Shown piece after piece: positions 17,818 to 26,397 of a stretch of 36,171 nt of DNA. The stretch comes from Acetobacteraceae bacterium (lineage in GTDB: Bacteria; Pseudomonadota; Alphaproteobacteria; Acetobacterales; Acetobacteraceae), in contig JADLHF010000052.1 of the NCBI GenBank assembly GCA_020848935.1, forward strand, positions 1 through 36,171. The letters run 5' to 3'. Below the pieces are notes generated by a model. That model saw only the letters and a list, made by a program, of their open reading frames with translations, was not told where the DNA came from and ran no database searches. The translations under genes were made by a program, and so were the position numbers. Within the stretch, counting starts at the first letter, position 1, and each line of letters opens with the position of its first letter.

Positions 17818-18996
17818 ATGACCGATGTCTTCATCGTATCCGGTGTTCGTACCGCCGTCGGCACCTTCGGCGGATCGCTGAAGGACATCACGCCCTCGGT
17901 CCTGGTCGCTGCGGTGGCCAAGGAAGCCGTGGCGCGCGCTGGCGTCGATCCGGAACAGATCGGTCTGGCCGTGTTCGGGCAGATCGTCCACACCGACCCG
18001 CGCGACATGTACATCTCCCGCATCGCGGTGATCGAAGGTGGGCTGCCGCAGCACATCCCTGCGGTGACGGTGAACCGGCTGTGCGGCAGCGGGCTGCAAT
18101 CGATCCTGACCGCCGCCAACGCCATCAAGGCCGGCGACTGCGACGTGGCGCTGGCCGGCGGGGTGGAGAACATGAGCCGCGCGCCCTATCAGGTGTCCGC
18201 GGCGCGGTGGGGCCAGAAGATGGGCGACACCACCATGAAGGACACGCTGGACGGCGCGCTGAACGACCCGTTCCACCGCATCCTGATGGGGGTCACCGCC
18301 GAGAACCTGGCCGCCAGCCACGGCATCAACCGCGACCAGCAGGACGCGCTGGCGCTGGAAAGCCATCGCCGCGCCAGCCAGGCGACGCGGGAGGGCCGGT
18401 TCAAGGAGCAGATCCTGCCAATCGAGGTGAAGACCCGCAAAGGCGTGGTGGCCTTCGACAGCGACGAGCACATCCGCCACGACGCCAAGCCCGAGGATTT
18501 CGCCGCGCTGCGCACGGTGTTCAAGAAGGACGGCACGGTCACCGCGGGCAACGCCAGCGGCATCAACGACGGTGCCGCCGCCGTGATGCTGGCCAGCGGG
18601 GAAGCGGTGAAGCGCCTGGGCCTGACGCCGATGGCGCGCATCGTCTCGGCCGGGCATGCCGGCGTCGATCCCGCCTACATGGGCATCGGCCCGGTCCCGG
18701 CCAGCCGCCGCGCGCTGGAGCGGGCCGGCATGAAGGTGTCCGACATGGACGTGATCGAGGCCAACGAGGCCTTCGCCGCCCAGGCCTGCGCGGTGGCCAA
18801 GGACCTGGAGTTCGACATGGCACGGGTCAACCCGAACGGCTCGGGCATCTCGCTCGGCCATCCCGTCGGCGCCACAGGCACCATCGTCACGGTGAAGGCG
18901 ATGTACGAAATGCGGCGCACCGGCGGCAAGCACGCCCTGGTCACCATGTGCATCGGCGGCGGCCAGGGCATCGCCGCGGTGCTGGAGCGGGTCTGA
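17818..18996 (+). CDS. bktB: Acetyl-CoA acetyltransferase / beta-ketothiolase (BktB-like)
   Basis: This 392-aa thiolase condenses two acyl-CoA molecules to 3-ketoacyl-CoA or cleaves it. Catalytic Cys89 (NRLCGSG), His348 (LGHPVGATG) and Cys378 (TMCIGGGQG) fall at the same numbers as in Zoogloea PhaA. Segments such as VGTFGGSLKDI, DPRDMYISRIAV, APYQVSAARWGQKMGD and GIGPVPASRRALERAG resemble Ralstonia BktB, which also accepts propionyl-CoA for hydroxyvalerate synthesis. Broad specificity is inferred, not shown. The start at 17818 follows AAGAGGAAAG; an open frame extends 27 codons upstream without family similarity. Confidence 0.93.
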   Translation: MTDVFIVSGVRTAVGTFGGSLKDITPSVLVAAVAKEAVARAGVDPEQIGLAVFGQIVHTDPRDMYISRIAVIEGGLPQHIPAVTVNRLCGSGLQSILTAANAIKAGDCDVALAGGVENMSRAPYQVSAARWGQKMGDTTMKDTLDGALNDPFHRILMGVTAENLAASHGINRDQQDALALESHRRASQATREGRFKEQILPIEVKTRKGVVAFDSDEHIRHDAKPEDFAALRTVFKKDGTVTAGNASGINDGAAAVMLASGEAVKRLGLTPMARIVSAGHAGVDPAYMGIGPVPASRRALERAGMKVSDMDVIEANEAFAAQACAVAKDLEFDMARVNPNGSGISLGHPVGATGTIVTVKAMYEMRRTGGKHALVTMCIGGGQGIAAVLERV

Positions 18997-19024
18997 ACCC
19001 CCGAGTCGCAATATCCGAGTCGCC

Positions 19025-20227
19025 TCATCCTGCCAGCCACGCCGCGGCCCCCCGCCCGGCGGCGTGGCCGGTGGCAAGGCAGGCGGTGAGGAGGTAGCCG
19101 CCGGTCGGTGCCTCCCAATCCAGCATCTCCCCGGCGGCGAACAGGCCGGGGAGGCGCTTCAGCATCAACCGGTCATCGAGTTCGTCCAACCCGATGCCGC
19201 CAGCGGTCGAGATCGCGCGGAGCAGGCCGAACGGTGCCGTCAGCGTGACCGGCACCGCCTTGATCAGGGCGGGCAAAGGGGTGGTCGCGCCCTGGTGGAG
19301 CGCTTCCTGAAGCAACCCGACGGCCACCGGCGGCAGGCCGGCGTGGCGCTTGAGGTGGCCGGACAGCGAGGCGCTGCCGCGCGGCGCGCCGAGCCGCCGG
19401 GCGAGTTCCGCCTGCGTGAGGTCCGGCCGCAGGTCGATCTCCAGCATGGCCAGGCCTTCGCGGGCGATGGCATCGCGCAGCGCCGCCGACAGGGCGTAGA
19501 TCGCACCGCCTTCCAGCCCGGCCCCGGTCACCATCGCCTCGCCGCGCAGGCTGCGCCCGCCATGGCGCAGGGCAATGCGCTTCAGCGGGGTGCCGGCGTG
19601 GCGGTCGCGGAAATGGCTGGACCAGTCCACCGCGAAGCCGCAATTCGCCGGCCGCAGCGGCGTGATGGCGATGCCCGGCAGGCTGCCGGCCCAGCTGCCA
19701 TCGCCGCCCAGACGCGGCCAGGATGCGCCGCCTAGGGCAAGAATGGCGGCATCGGGGCGATGCGCGGCGCCGTCGGCGAAATGCAGGGTGCCATCGGCAT
19801 CGCGGCCGATCCAATGGGCACGGGTGACCAGCCGAACGCCGAGGCCGTCGAGCCGCGCCAGCCAGGCACGCAGCAAGGGGCTCGCCTTCATCGCCTTGGG
19901 AAACACCCGGCCACTGCTGCCGATGAAGCTGGGCTGGCCGAGGCCCTCGCACCAGGCGGTGACGGCTTCGGGCGGGAACGCGGCGAGGATCGGTGCCAGC
20001 CAGCCAGCGGCCTCGGCATAGCGGGCAAGGAACTGCGCGAACTTCTCGCTGTGGGTGAGGTTGAGCCCGCCGCGGCCGGCCATCAGCAGCTTGCGGCCGG
20101 GGCTCGGCATGCGTTCGAACACGGTCACGTGATGGCCGGCCAGTGCGACGATCTCGGCGGCCATCAGCCCGGCGGGGCCGCCGCCGATGACGGCGACGGC
20201 GGTCGGGTGCGATGTGGGAGTGGTCAT
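19025..20227 (-). CDS. HI0933/BaiN-family FAD-dependent flavoprotein
   Basis: The 400-aa product starts with the FAD-binding VIGGGPAGLMAAE (13-25). PSPGRKLLMAGRGGLNLTHSE is diagnostic of the HI0933/BaiN group, and the C-terminus GLFAAGEMLDWEAPTGGYLL is the second flavin-contact segment. This length and end pattern fit the proteobacterial subgroup sometimes called PP_4765-type. The natural substrate is not established for most members; BaiN acts on bile-acid intermediates, which is unlikely here. It lies 23 bp after the DoxX-like gene on the same strand and converges on the thiolase gene with a 28-bp gap. Confidence 0.9.
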   Translation of the reverse strand: MTTPTSHPTAVAVIGGGPAGLMAAEIVALAGHHVTVFERMPSPGRKLLMAGRGGLNLTHSEKFAQFLARYAEAAGWLAPILAAFPPEAVTAWCEGLGQPSFIGSSGRVFPKAMKASPLLRAWLARLDGLGVRLVTRAHWIGRDADGTLHFADGAAHRPDAAILALGGASWPRLGGDGSWAGSLPGIAITPLRPANCGFAVDWSSHFRDRHAGTPLKRIALRHGGRSLRGEAMVTGAGLEGGAIYALSAALRDAIAREGLAMLEIDLRPDLTQAELARRLGAPRGSASLSGHLKRHAGLPPVAVGLLQEALHQGATTPLPALIKAVPVTLTAPFGLLRAISTAGGIGLDELDDRLMLKRLPGLFAAGEMLDWEAPTGGYLLTACLATGHAAGRGAAAWLAG

Positions 20228-20250
20228 CGCCCCTTATGGCGCGGTGCCGG

Positions 20251-20709
20251 TCAGATGGCGAGGCGCATCGGCCGGGCGCACAGGCCGGCGACCAGCGCGG
20301 CAAGCTCGCGGCGGTAGATGGCCAGCAGCACCGCAGCGGACAGCCAGCTCCAGCAGGCTTCCTTGAACAGCGCGCCGCCGTCGCCGTACGGGTCGATGCC
20401 AAGCGGGCTCACGGTGTGGAAGAAGATCGCGCCGGACATGATGCCGAGCGTCAGCAGCGCGCCCAGCAGGCGAGTGCGCGGCACCAGCAGCAGGCCGGCG
20501 GCGACCAGTTCGGCAATCGCCACCGACAGGCGAAACGGCTTTTCATAGCCGGAGATCCACAACCAGTCGGCCAGGATGTTGAACAGCATCACCGAGCCCT
20601 CGGCGCCGGTCAGCTTGAATTGCTCGTACCACAGCATGATGTGCGCGGCGTAGAGCGCCGGGATCCATCCGAGCCACTTCAGGACACGATCGCGATCGAT
20701 GGTCGCCAT
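20251..20709 (-). CDS. DoxX-like small integral membrane protein
   Basis: The product (152 aa) has four predicted membrane helices, at about 10-28, 62-77, 80-98 and 119-136. ALYAAHIMLWYEQFKLTGAEGSVMLF at the start and AELVAAGLLLVP in the second helix fit the DoxX/DoxD-like fold. These proteins are associated with membrane redox complexes, but most lack a defined function. GGAGG lies upstream of the ATG. The FAD flavoprotein gene follows within 23 bp, so a membrane-plus-flavoprotein pair is possible. Confidence 0.8.
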   Translation of the reverse strand: MATIDRDRVLKWLGWIPALYAAHIMLWYEQFKLTGAEGSVMLFNILADWLWISGYEKPFRLSVAIAELVAAGLLLVPRTRLLGALLTLGIMSGAIFFHTVSPLGIDPYGDGGALFKEACWSWLSAAVLLAIYRRELAALVAGLCARPMRLAI

Positions 20710-20866
20710 GGGGAGCCTCCAGCAGGTTTCGCATGGCGGAATGACCCGCTTGGCACGGCGACGTTACAGGGGCGGGGATGCGGGCTATAGACGGCGATAT
20801 GTCGCCCCGAAGGGATCGCCGGATGCCGGCCGTTGGAGTGTCCGCCCGCGCGGGTGCGGGCTTGCC

Positions 20867-22366
20867 GTGACCGAAGGCGCGGCACACTACGACCTGCTGG
20901 TGATCGGTGGCGGCATCAACGGCGCAGGGATCGCGCGCGACGCCGCCGGGCGCGGCTGGTCCGTCTGTCTTTGCGAGCAGGACGACCTGGCCAGCGCCAC
21001 GTCGTCCGCCTCCACCAAGCTGATCCATGGCGGGTTGCGCTACCTGGAGCACTACGAGTTCCGCCTGGTGCGCGAGGCGCTGATGGAGCGCGAGGTGTTG
21101 TGGGGCATCGCGCCGCATATCGTCTGGCCGCTGCGCTTCGTGCTGCCGCATCACCGCGGCTTGCGGCCAGCCTGGATGCTGCGGCTGGGACTGTTTCTCT
21201 ACGATCATATCGGCGGCCGGCGGGCCTTGCCGCCGACTCGGATGCTCGATCTGCGGCAGGACGTGGCCGGGGCACCGCTGCGGCCGGATTTCCTGCGCGG
21301 GTTCGAGTATTCGGATTGCTGGGTGGAGGACTCGCGGCTGGTGGTGCTGAACGCGCGCGATGCCGCGAACCGTGGCGCGGTGGTGCACACGCGCGCACGC
21401 TGCCTGGCGGCCGAACGGGCGGGCGACTTCTGGGCGGTGACGGTGGCGGTCGGCGGTGCCCGGCAAGTGGTGCGGGCGCGGGCGCTGGTGAACGCCGCCG
21501 GCCCCTGGGTGGCCGAGGTGCTGCGCGACGTGGTGCGCGCCGAGGCCCCGGCGAAGGTGCGCCTGGTGCAGGGCAGCCACATCGTGGTGCGCCGCAAATA
21601 CGATCACGACCGCTGCTACATCTTCCAGAACGCCGACGGCCGCATCTTCTTCGCCATTCCCTATGAGCGCGATTTCACCCTGATCGGCACGACCGACCGG
21701 GACTGGACCGGCCCGCCGGGCGACGTGCGGATTTCCCCCGATGAGGTCGCCTATCTCTGTGCCGGCGCGAGCGCCTATTTCGATGCGCCGGTCACGCCGG
21801 CCGACGTGGTGTGGAGCTACTCCGGCGTCCGGCCGCTGTATGACGATGGCGCGAGTGCCGCGCAGGAGGCGACGCGGGATTATGTGCTGACGCTGGACGC
21901 ACCGGCGGGGCAGGGTGCGCTGCTGAGCGTGTTCGGCGGCAAGATCACCACCTATCGCAGGCTCGCCGAGGCGGCATTGGCCAAGCTCGCACCGCATTTG
22001 CCGCCGCCGCGCGGTGCCGCGGCGGGCTGGACCGGCAAGGCGGCGCTACCCGGTGGCGATTTCCCCAAGGACGGCTTCGAAGCAGTACTGCGGGAGACAA
22101 GCCGGCGAGCGCCCTTCCTGGCCGAGGCAACCGCGCGCCGGCTGGTGCGGGCATACGGCACCCAGGCCTCCGTGCTGCTCGACGGCGCCCGGGCGATGGG
22201 CGATCTTGGTGCCACGCTCGGCGCCGACCTGACCGAGGCCGAGCTGCGCTGGCTGCGCGACCGCGAATTCGCGCGCACCGCCGAGGACGTGGTGTGGCGG
22301 CGCAGCAAGCTCGGCCTGCGGATGTCGGCGGACGAGATCGCGGCGGTGGGGAGGGTTTTGGAATGA
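20867..22366 (+). CDS. glpD: Glycerol-3-phosphate dehydrogenase (FAD, aerobic)
   Basis: This membrane-associated flavoenzyme oxidises glycerol-3-phosphate to dihydroxyacetone phosphate and feeds the quinone pool. The FAD motif DLLVIGGGINGAGIARDAA is near the N-terminus, followed by STKLIHGGLRYLEHYEF. IGTTDRDW, YSGVRPLYDD and SVFGGKITTYRRLAE are GlpD signatures. I place the start at GTG 20867, giving 499 aa as usual for the family. The open frame continues upstream to 20699, but that part is Arg-rich and unlike GlpD. The cupin gene overlaps the stop by ATGA. Confidence 0.93.
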   Translation: MTEGAAHYDLLVIGGGINGAGIARDAAGRGWSVCLCEQDDLASATSSASTKLIHGGLRYLEHYEFRLVREALMEREVLWGIAPHIVWPLRFVLPHHRGLRPAWMLRLGLFLYDHIGGRRALPPTRMLDLRQDVAGAPLRPDFLRGFEYSDCWVEDSRLVVLNARDAANRGAVVHTRARCLAAERAGDFWAVTVAVGGARQVVRARALVNAAGPWVAEVLRDVVRAEAPAKVRLVQGSHIVVRRKYDHDRCYIFQNADGRIFFAIPYERDFTLIGTTDRDWTGPPGDVRISPDEVAYLCAGASAYFDAPVTPADVVWSYSGVRPLYDDGASAAQEATRDYVLTLDAPAGQGALLSVFGGKITTYRRLAEAALAKLAPHLPPPRGAAAGWTGKAALPGGDFPKDGFEAVLRETSRRAPFLAEATARRLVRAYGTQASVLLDGARAMGDLGATLGADLTEAELRWLRDREFARTAEDVVWRRSKLGLRMSADEIAAVGRVLE

Positions 22367-22872
22367 GCGAGGACGCAAGCCAGGTGCATGTGGTGCAGCC
22401 GGGTGACGGGCGAAGCTTCTGGCAGCCAGTGCCGGCGAACGGCTTCATCGACGTGCTGATGGCGCCCGACATGGTGGCGATGGAGACGAAGCTCGGCTTC
22501 GGCCGCCAGACCGTGGCGCCGGGCTGTTACGTGCGCGAGCACGCGCACGACCGCAACGAGGAACTGATCCATGTCGTCGCCGGCCGCGGGCGGGCGGTGA
22601 TCGAGGGCGTGGACCATGTGATGCAGCCCGGCAGCACCTTCTTCCTCGGCCGCAACCGGCGGCACATGTTCGTCAACGAGGGCGCCGACGAACTGGTGTT
22701 CCTGTGGCTGATCCTGCCGAACGGCCTGGAGACGTTCTTCGCCGCGATCGGGCGGGAAAAACGCGATGGCGCGCCCGATCCCACCCCGTTCCCGCGCCCG
22801 GCGGACGTGCTGGCGATCGAGGCACGCACCGTGTTCGCCCCACCGCCGCCCGATGGCGGGCGCAAGCCGTGA
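22363..22872 (+). CDS. Cupin-domain protein
   Basis: This 169-aa single-domain cupin carries motif 1 as EHAHDRNEELIHVVAGRG (metal-ligand His/His/Glu pattern) and motif 2 as PGSTFFLGRNRRHMFVNEG with the last His. The C-terminal ~50 residues (ILPNGLETFFAAIGR, then a Pro-rich tail) lie outside the barrel. It could be a metal-dependent enzyme or a small-molecule sensor. It starts at an ATG overlapping the glpD stop and ends overlapping the next gene's GTG, so all three are translationally coupled. Confidence 0.85.
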   Translation: MSEDASQVHVVQPGDGRSFWQPVPANGFIDVLMAPDMVAMETKLGFGRQTVAPGCYVREHAHDRNEELIHVVAGRGRAVIEGVDHVMQPGSTFFLGRNRRHMFVNEGADELVFLWLILPNGLETFFAAIGREKRDGAPDPTPFPRPADVLAIEARTVFAPPPPDGGRKP

Positions 22873-23585
22873 ACGACGCAGCCGTTCTGATGGCGGGCGA
22901 CGTCGCGCCGGCCAATGCGACCGAGACGGCAATCCTGTCGCGCCGGTCGGTGCGCGGCTTTCTGCCAACGCCGATCGGGCGGATGACGGTTGAACACCTT
23001 CTGGATGTCGCCGCGCGGGCGCCGAGCGGCACCAACATGCAACCATGGCGCGCCATCGCGCTGGCCGGCACGAAGCTGGACGCGTTTCGCGATGCGCTGG
23101 CCGCGACCTTCCTGGCCGGCGGGGAGACCGGGAAGCGCGACTACCAGTATTATCCCGATCCGTTCTTCGAGCCCTACCAGTCGCGCCGGCGCAAGGTCGG
23201 CTGGGACCTTTACGGCCATCTCGGCATCGCGCGCGGCGAGACCGAAAAGATGCGCCAGCAGGTGGCGCATAATCTGCGCTTCTTCGGCGCCCCCGTCGGG
23301 CTGGTCTGCGTGATCGACCGGCGGCTGGAAATCGGCTCCTGGCTCGACTACGGCATGTTCCTGGAGAACATCGCCGTCGCGGCGCGGGCGCGCGGGCTGG
23401 ATACCTGCCACATGGCGGTGTTCGCGCAGTTTGCCGGCGCAATCCGGCGCCTGCTGGACCTCGACGACAACGCCGTGGTGGTGTGCGGGGTGGCGATCGG
23501 CCACGAAGACCCGCACGCGCCGGCGAATCGCCTGCGCACCGAGCGGGTGCCGGCGGCCGGCTTCACCGATTTCCGCGGCTTCTGA
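22869..23585 (+). CDS. Nitroreductase-family FMN oxidoreductase
   Basis: This 238-aa flavoprotein has the FMN phosphate motif SRRSVRGFLPTPI, ARAPSGTNMQPWRAI at the substrate side, and the C-terminal GVAIGHEDPHAPAN followed by LRTERVP. Family members reduce nitro groups, quinones or enones with NAD(P)H; the real substrate is unknown. I choose GTG 22869, which overlaps the cupin stop as GTGA. An ATG at 22890 would shorten it by seven residues. No transporter or regulator is adjacent. Confidence 0.88.
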   Translation: MNDAAVLMAGDVAPANATETAILSRRSVRGFLPTPIGRMTVEHLLDVAARAPSGTNMQPWRAIALAGTKLDAFRDALAATFLAGGETGKRDYQYYPDPFFEPYQSRRRKVGWDLYGHLGIARGETEKMRQQVAHNLRFFGAPVGLVCVIDRRLEIGSWLDYGMFLENIAVAARARGLDTCHMAVFAQFAGAIRRLLDLDDNAVVVCGVAIGHEDPHAPANRLRTERVPAAGFTDFRGF

Positions 23586-23618
23586 GTTCGCATCATCAAA
23601 CCAACGGAACCCCCCGCC

Positions 23619-24815
23619 ATGGACCAGGCCTTCTCCAACGTCCGCATCCTCGACTTCACCCGCGTGCTGGCCGGGCCCTTCGCGTCGTTCCAACTGGCGC
23701 TCCAGGGCGCCGACGTCGTCAAGATCGAACACCCCGAGGGCGAGGATACCCGCAAGATCGCCCGCTCGCGCGAATGGGCCGACCGCCAGATGGCGCCGAT
23801 CTGGATGGCGGTGAACGCCAACAAGCGCAGCCTGACGCTCGACCTTCAGAAACCCGAGGCAGTCGCCGTGGTCCACCGCCTGGTGCGCGATGCCGACATG
23901 GTGGTGGAGAATTTCCGCCCCGGCGTAATGGAGCGCCTGGGCATCGGCTGGCCGCAACTGTCCAAGATCAACCCGCGCCTGATCTACACCGCCATCTCCG
24001 GTTTCGGCCAGAAGGGACCGGAGAGCCGCACGCCGAGCTATGACGGCATGATCCAGGCGATGAGCGGCCTGATGGCCATGACCGGCACCACCGATGGCGG
24101 GCCCACGCGGGCCGGGTTCGCCGCGGCGGACATGATCACCGGGCTGTCGGCGGCCTATGCGATGTCCACCGCCCTGTTCCAACGCACCCATACCGGGCGC
24201 GGCCAGTTCGTCGATGTCGCCATGCTCGACGCCGTCCTGAACCTGCTGGCGCAGCAGGTCGCGGAATACACCGTCACGGGCGACGTGGCCGGGCGCGTGG
24301 GCAACCTGTCGCCCTCCCGCAAGCCGACCGCCGACCTGTTCCAGGGCCGCGACGGCTTCATCCTGCTGGCGGTGCTGACCGAAAAGCAATACCGGCAATT
24401 GTTCATCACGCTGGAACGGACACAGGTGTTCGACGACCCGCGCTTCGCCGACTGGTTCCTGCGCATGGAGAATGGCCCGGCGCTGAAGGCGGAAATCGAG
24501 GCGGCGTTGCAGACCGACAGCACGGCCAACTGGGAGCAACGGCTGAAGGCGGCGGACATCCCCAGCGCGCGGGTATGGGGGATCGGCGAGATCACCACCC
24601 ACCCGCAACTGGCCCACCGTTCGATCCTGCAAACCGTGGACAGCGAATTCGGGCCGTTGACCTTGGCCGGCCCGGCATTCCGCATGGCCGAGGGCGAGGG
24701 CGGCATCACCCGCCCGCCGCCCCGCGTCGGCCAGCACAGCGCGGAAATCCTCGCCGCCGCCGGATATTCGGCCAACGAAATCGCCGCCCTGCGCGCGGCG
24801 GGGGCGACGGGGTAG
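23619..24815 (+). CDS. Class III CoA-transferase (CaiB/BaiF family)
   Basis: The product (398 aa) transfers CoA between carboxylic acids by a family III mechanism. The N-terminal VRILDFTRVLAGPFASFQLA, then GADVVKIEHPEGEDTR and NKRSLTLDLQKPEA are family signatures. GRGQFVDVAMLDAVLN contains the Asp expected to form the acyl-enzyme anhydride. The C-terminal part has TDLF-like and PSARVWGIGEITTHPQ segments. The donor and acceptor acids are not evident. It sits 33 bp after the nitroreductase gene and may be cotranscribed with glpD-cupin-nitroreductase, though it lacks the tight overlaps. Confidence 0.93.
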   Translation: MDQAFSNVRILDFTRVLAGPFASFQLALQGADVVKIEHPEGEDTRKIARSREWADRQMAPIWMAVNANKRSLTLDLQKPEAVAVVHRLVRDADMVVENFRPGVMERLGIGWPQLSKINPRLIYTAISGFGQKGPESRTPSYDGMIQAMSGLMAMTGTTDGGPTRAGFAAADMITGLSAAYAMSTALFQRTHTGRGQFVDVAMLDAVLNLLAQQVAEYTVTGDVAGRVGNLSPSRKPTADLFQGRDGFILLAVLTEKQYRQLFITLERTQVFDDPRFADWFLRMENGPALKAEIEAALQTDSTANWEQRLKAADIPSARVWGIGEITTHPQLAHRSILQTVDSEFGPLTLAGPAFRMAEGEGGITRPPPRVGQHSAEILAAAGYSANEIAALRAAGATG

Positions 24816-24825
24816 AAGGCAGAAT

Positions 24826-24861
24826 GTTCTTTTTACGAAATTAGAACGATTCAACCTTTAT
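24826..24861. repeat. Decayed copy of the AT-rich palindromic repeat
   Basis: This segment aligns without gaps to 1233-1268, matching at 26 of 36 positions by eye. It shares GTTCTTTTT, AGAAC and CTTTAT blocks at the same spacing. Its hairpin is reduced to about five terminal pairs. It lies between convergent genes, the CoA-transferase (+) and the aminotransferase (-). Downstream to 24995 there is no supportable gene. Confidence 0.6.
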
Positions 24862-24995
24862 GCGGGCTGATATGATGAACACAATCCGCGCCGCGGCGAT
24901 GCGCCCGCGCATGCCCTCCGGCGTGGCAATGCGCGAGGCGCCGTGGTCTCCGCCGGACCGGATGCAGGAACCGGCCGAGCCCCCCGCCGTGGCGT

Positions 24996-26231
24996 CTACC
25001 CCGCAGTGTTCGTCACGTTGCGGCTGCGCGGCGGAATTCCGGTCTCCTCGAAGCAGACCTTGGCGAACTTCGCCACCCCCTCGCGGATATTCTCCTTGCT
25101 GTTCAGCGCGAAGCACAGCCGCAGATGGGATTTCGCGCCATCGCCAAGCAGAGACCATTCCGGTCCAGGATTGAACACGATCCCCGCCTTCGCCGCTGGC
25201 GCAATGAGCTTGCGAACATCCACCGCGTCGGGAAGCTTCATCCACAGGAAGATGCCGCCCTTCGGCTTGAACAGCGTCATATGGGTGCCGAACTCGGCCT
25301 CCACCGCCTCCACCATGCAGTCCAGCTTGTCCTTCAGCACCGCCGTCAGGCTCTCGACGTGTTCATCGAAATAGGTGGTGAAATATTCGCTGGCGATCAT
25401 CTGGTCCAGCGCCCCGGTGCCACCGTCGCTCTTCAGCGCCGCCATCCGCCCGATGATTTCCCAATCGCCGGTCGCATACCCAAGCCGCAGCGCAGGGGCC
25501 AGCGTCTTGGAGAAGCTGCCGATATGCACCACCCGGTCCGGCGCCAGCGAGTACAGCGCCGGCGGCCCGCCCCCGGCCCAGATCAGGTCGGCGTAGCACT
25601 CGTCCTCGAAGATGATGGTGTCGAACTGCCGTGCCAGTTCCACCATGCGGTGCCGCCGGTCCATCGGCAGGATCGAGCCGGTCGGGTTCTGGATGGTGGG
25701 GATGGTGTAGATCATCTTCACCGGCGCCCCTTTGGCCTTCTGCTCGGCCAGGATCCGCGCCAGGTCGTCCATCACGATCCCGTCGTCGTCCAGCTTCACC
25801 GGCACGATCACCGCACCGGATTTCTTGAAGCGCGAGATGGAGCTGGAATAGCAATGCTCTTCCAGCACCACGACATCGCCGGGGTTCAGCATTGCCGCCA
25901 CCACCAGGTCGATGCCCTGGTTCGACCCGGTGGTGATCAGGATGTTCGCGGCATCCGCGGTCACGCCGCGATGGCGCTGCATCTTGTCGGCCACGAACTT
26001 GCGCAGCGGCGGGTAGCCCAACGGGCCCAGCCCCATGTTGTAGATCGCGATCAGGTGGCCGTCGCGTTTGATCACCGTCTCCGCGGCCTTCGCCAGCATC
26101 TCGGTGGGGATCTGCGTGGGATCGTTGTTGCCGCCGATGAAGTAGTATTCGGCGAACCCGGTGAAGCGCGCGGCCGGCGGCGGCGCACCCTTGGCCATGT
26201 GGCTGGCGAAGGCAGAAACCTGGCTGTCCAT
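24996..26231 (-). CDS. PLP-dependent aminotransferase, class I/II (MocR/2-aminoadipate-type)
   Basis: This 411-aa fold-type I PLP enzyme has NPTG at 182-185, Asp210 in FEDECYADL, the Schiff-base Lys242 in SFSKTLAPALRLGY, and the substrate Arg near the C-terminus in SHLRLCFA. Sequence style (FIGGNNDPTQIP, YNMGLGPLGYPPLR) resembles the family that includes 2-aminoadipate and aromatic aminotransferases and the catalytic half of MocR regulators; no DNA-binding domain is present. GAGGAG is eight bases before the ATG at 26231, so the longer open frame is not used. The amino-group donor is not identifiable. Confidence 0.92.
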   Translation of the reverse strand: MDSQVSAFASHMAKGAPPPAARFTGFAEYYFIGGNNDPTQIPTEMLAKAAETVIKRDGHLIAIYNMGLGPLGYPPLRKFVADKMQRHRGVTADAANILITTGSNQGIDLVVAAMLNPGDVVVLEEHCYSSSISRFKKSGAVIVPVKLDDDGIVMDDLARILAEQKAKGAPVKMIYTIPTIQNPTGSILPMDRRHRMVELARQFDTIIFEDECYADLIWAGGGPPALYSLAPDRVVHIGSFSKTLAPALRLGYATGDWEIIGRMAALKSDGGTGALDQMIASEYFTTYFDEHVESLTAVLKDKLDCMVEAVEAEFGTHMTLFKPKGGIFLWMKLPDAVDVRKLIAPAAKAGIVFNPGPEWSLLGDGAKSHLRLCFALNSKENIREGVAKFAKVCFEETGIPPRSRNVTNTAG

Positions 26232-26397
26232 CGGGCGCTCTCCTCGGCGGCATTGTTGCGCGACGCCGCGTTCGCCGGCAGCGCCTGGCCCGTTCGGGCA
26301 TGCCTGACTGTAGCCTGTGCATCGCGCCGCGCAACCTCCGCGGCGCATTGTTTGCTGCATCGCGGCAGACTACCCTGTCGCCCGGCCGGAGGATGAG

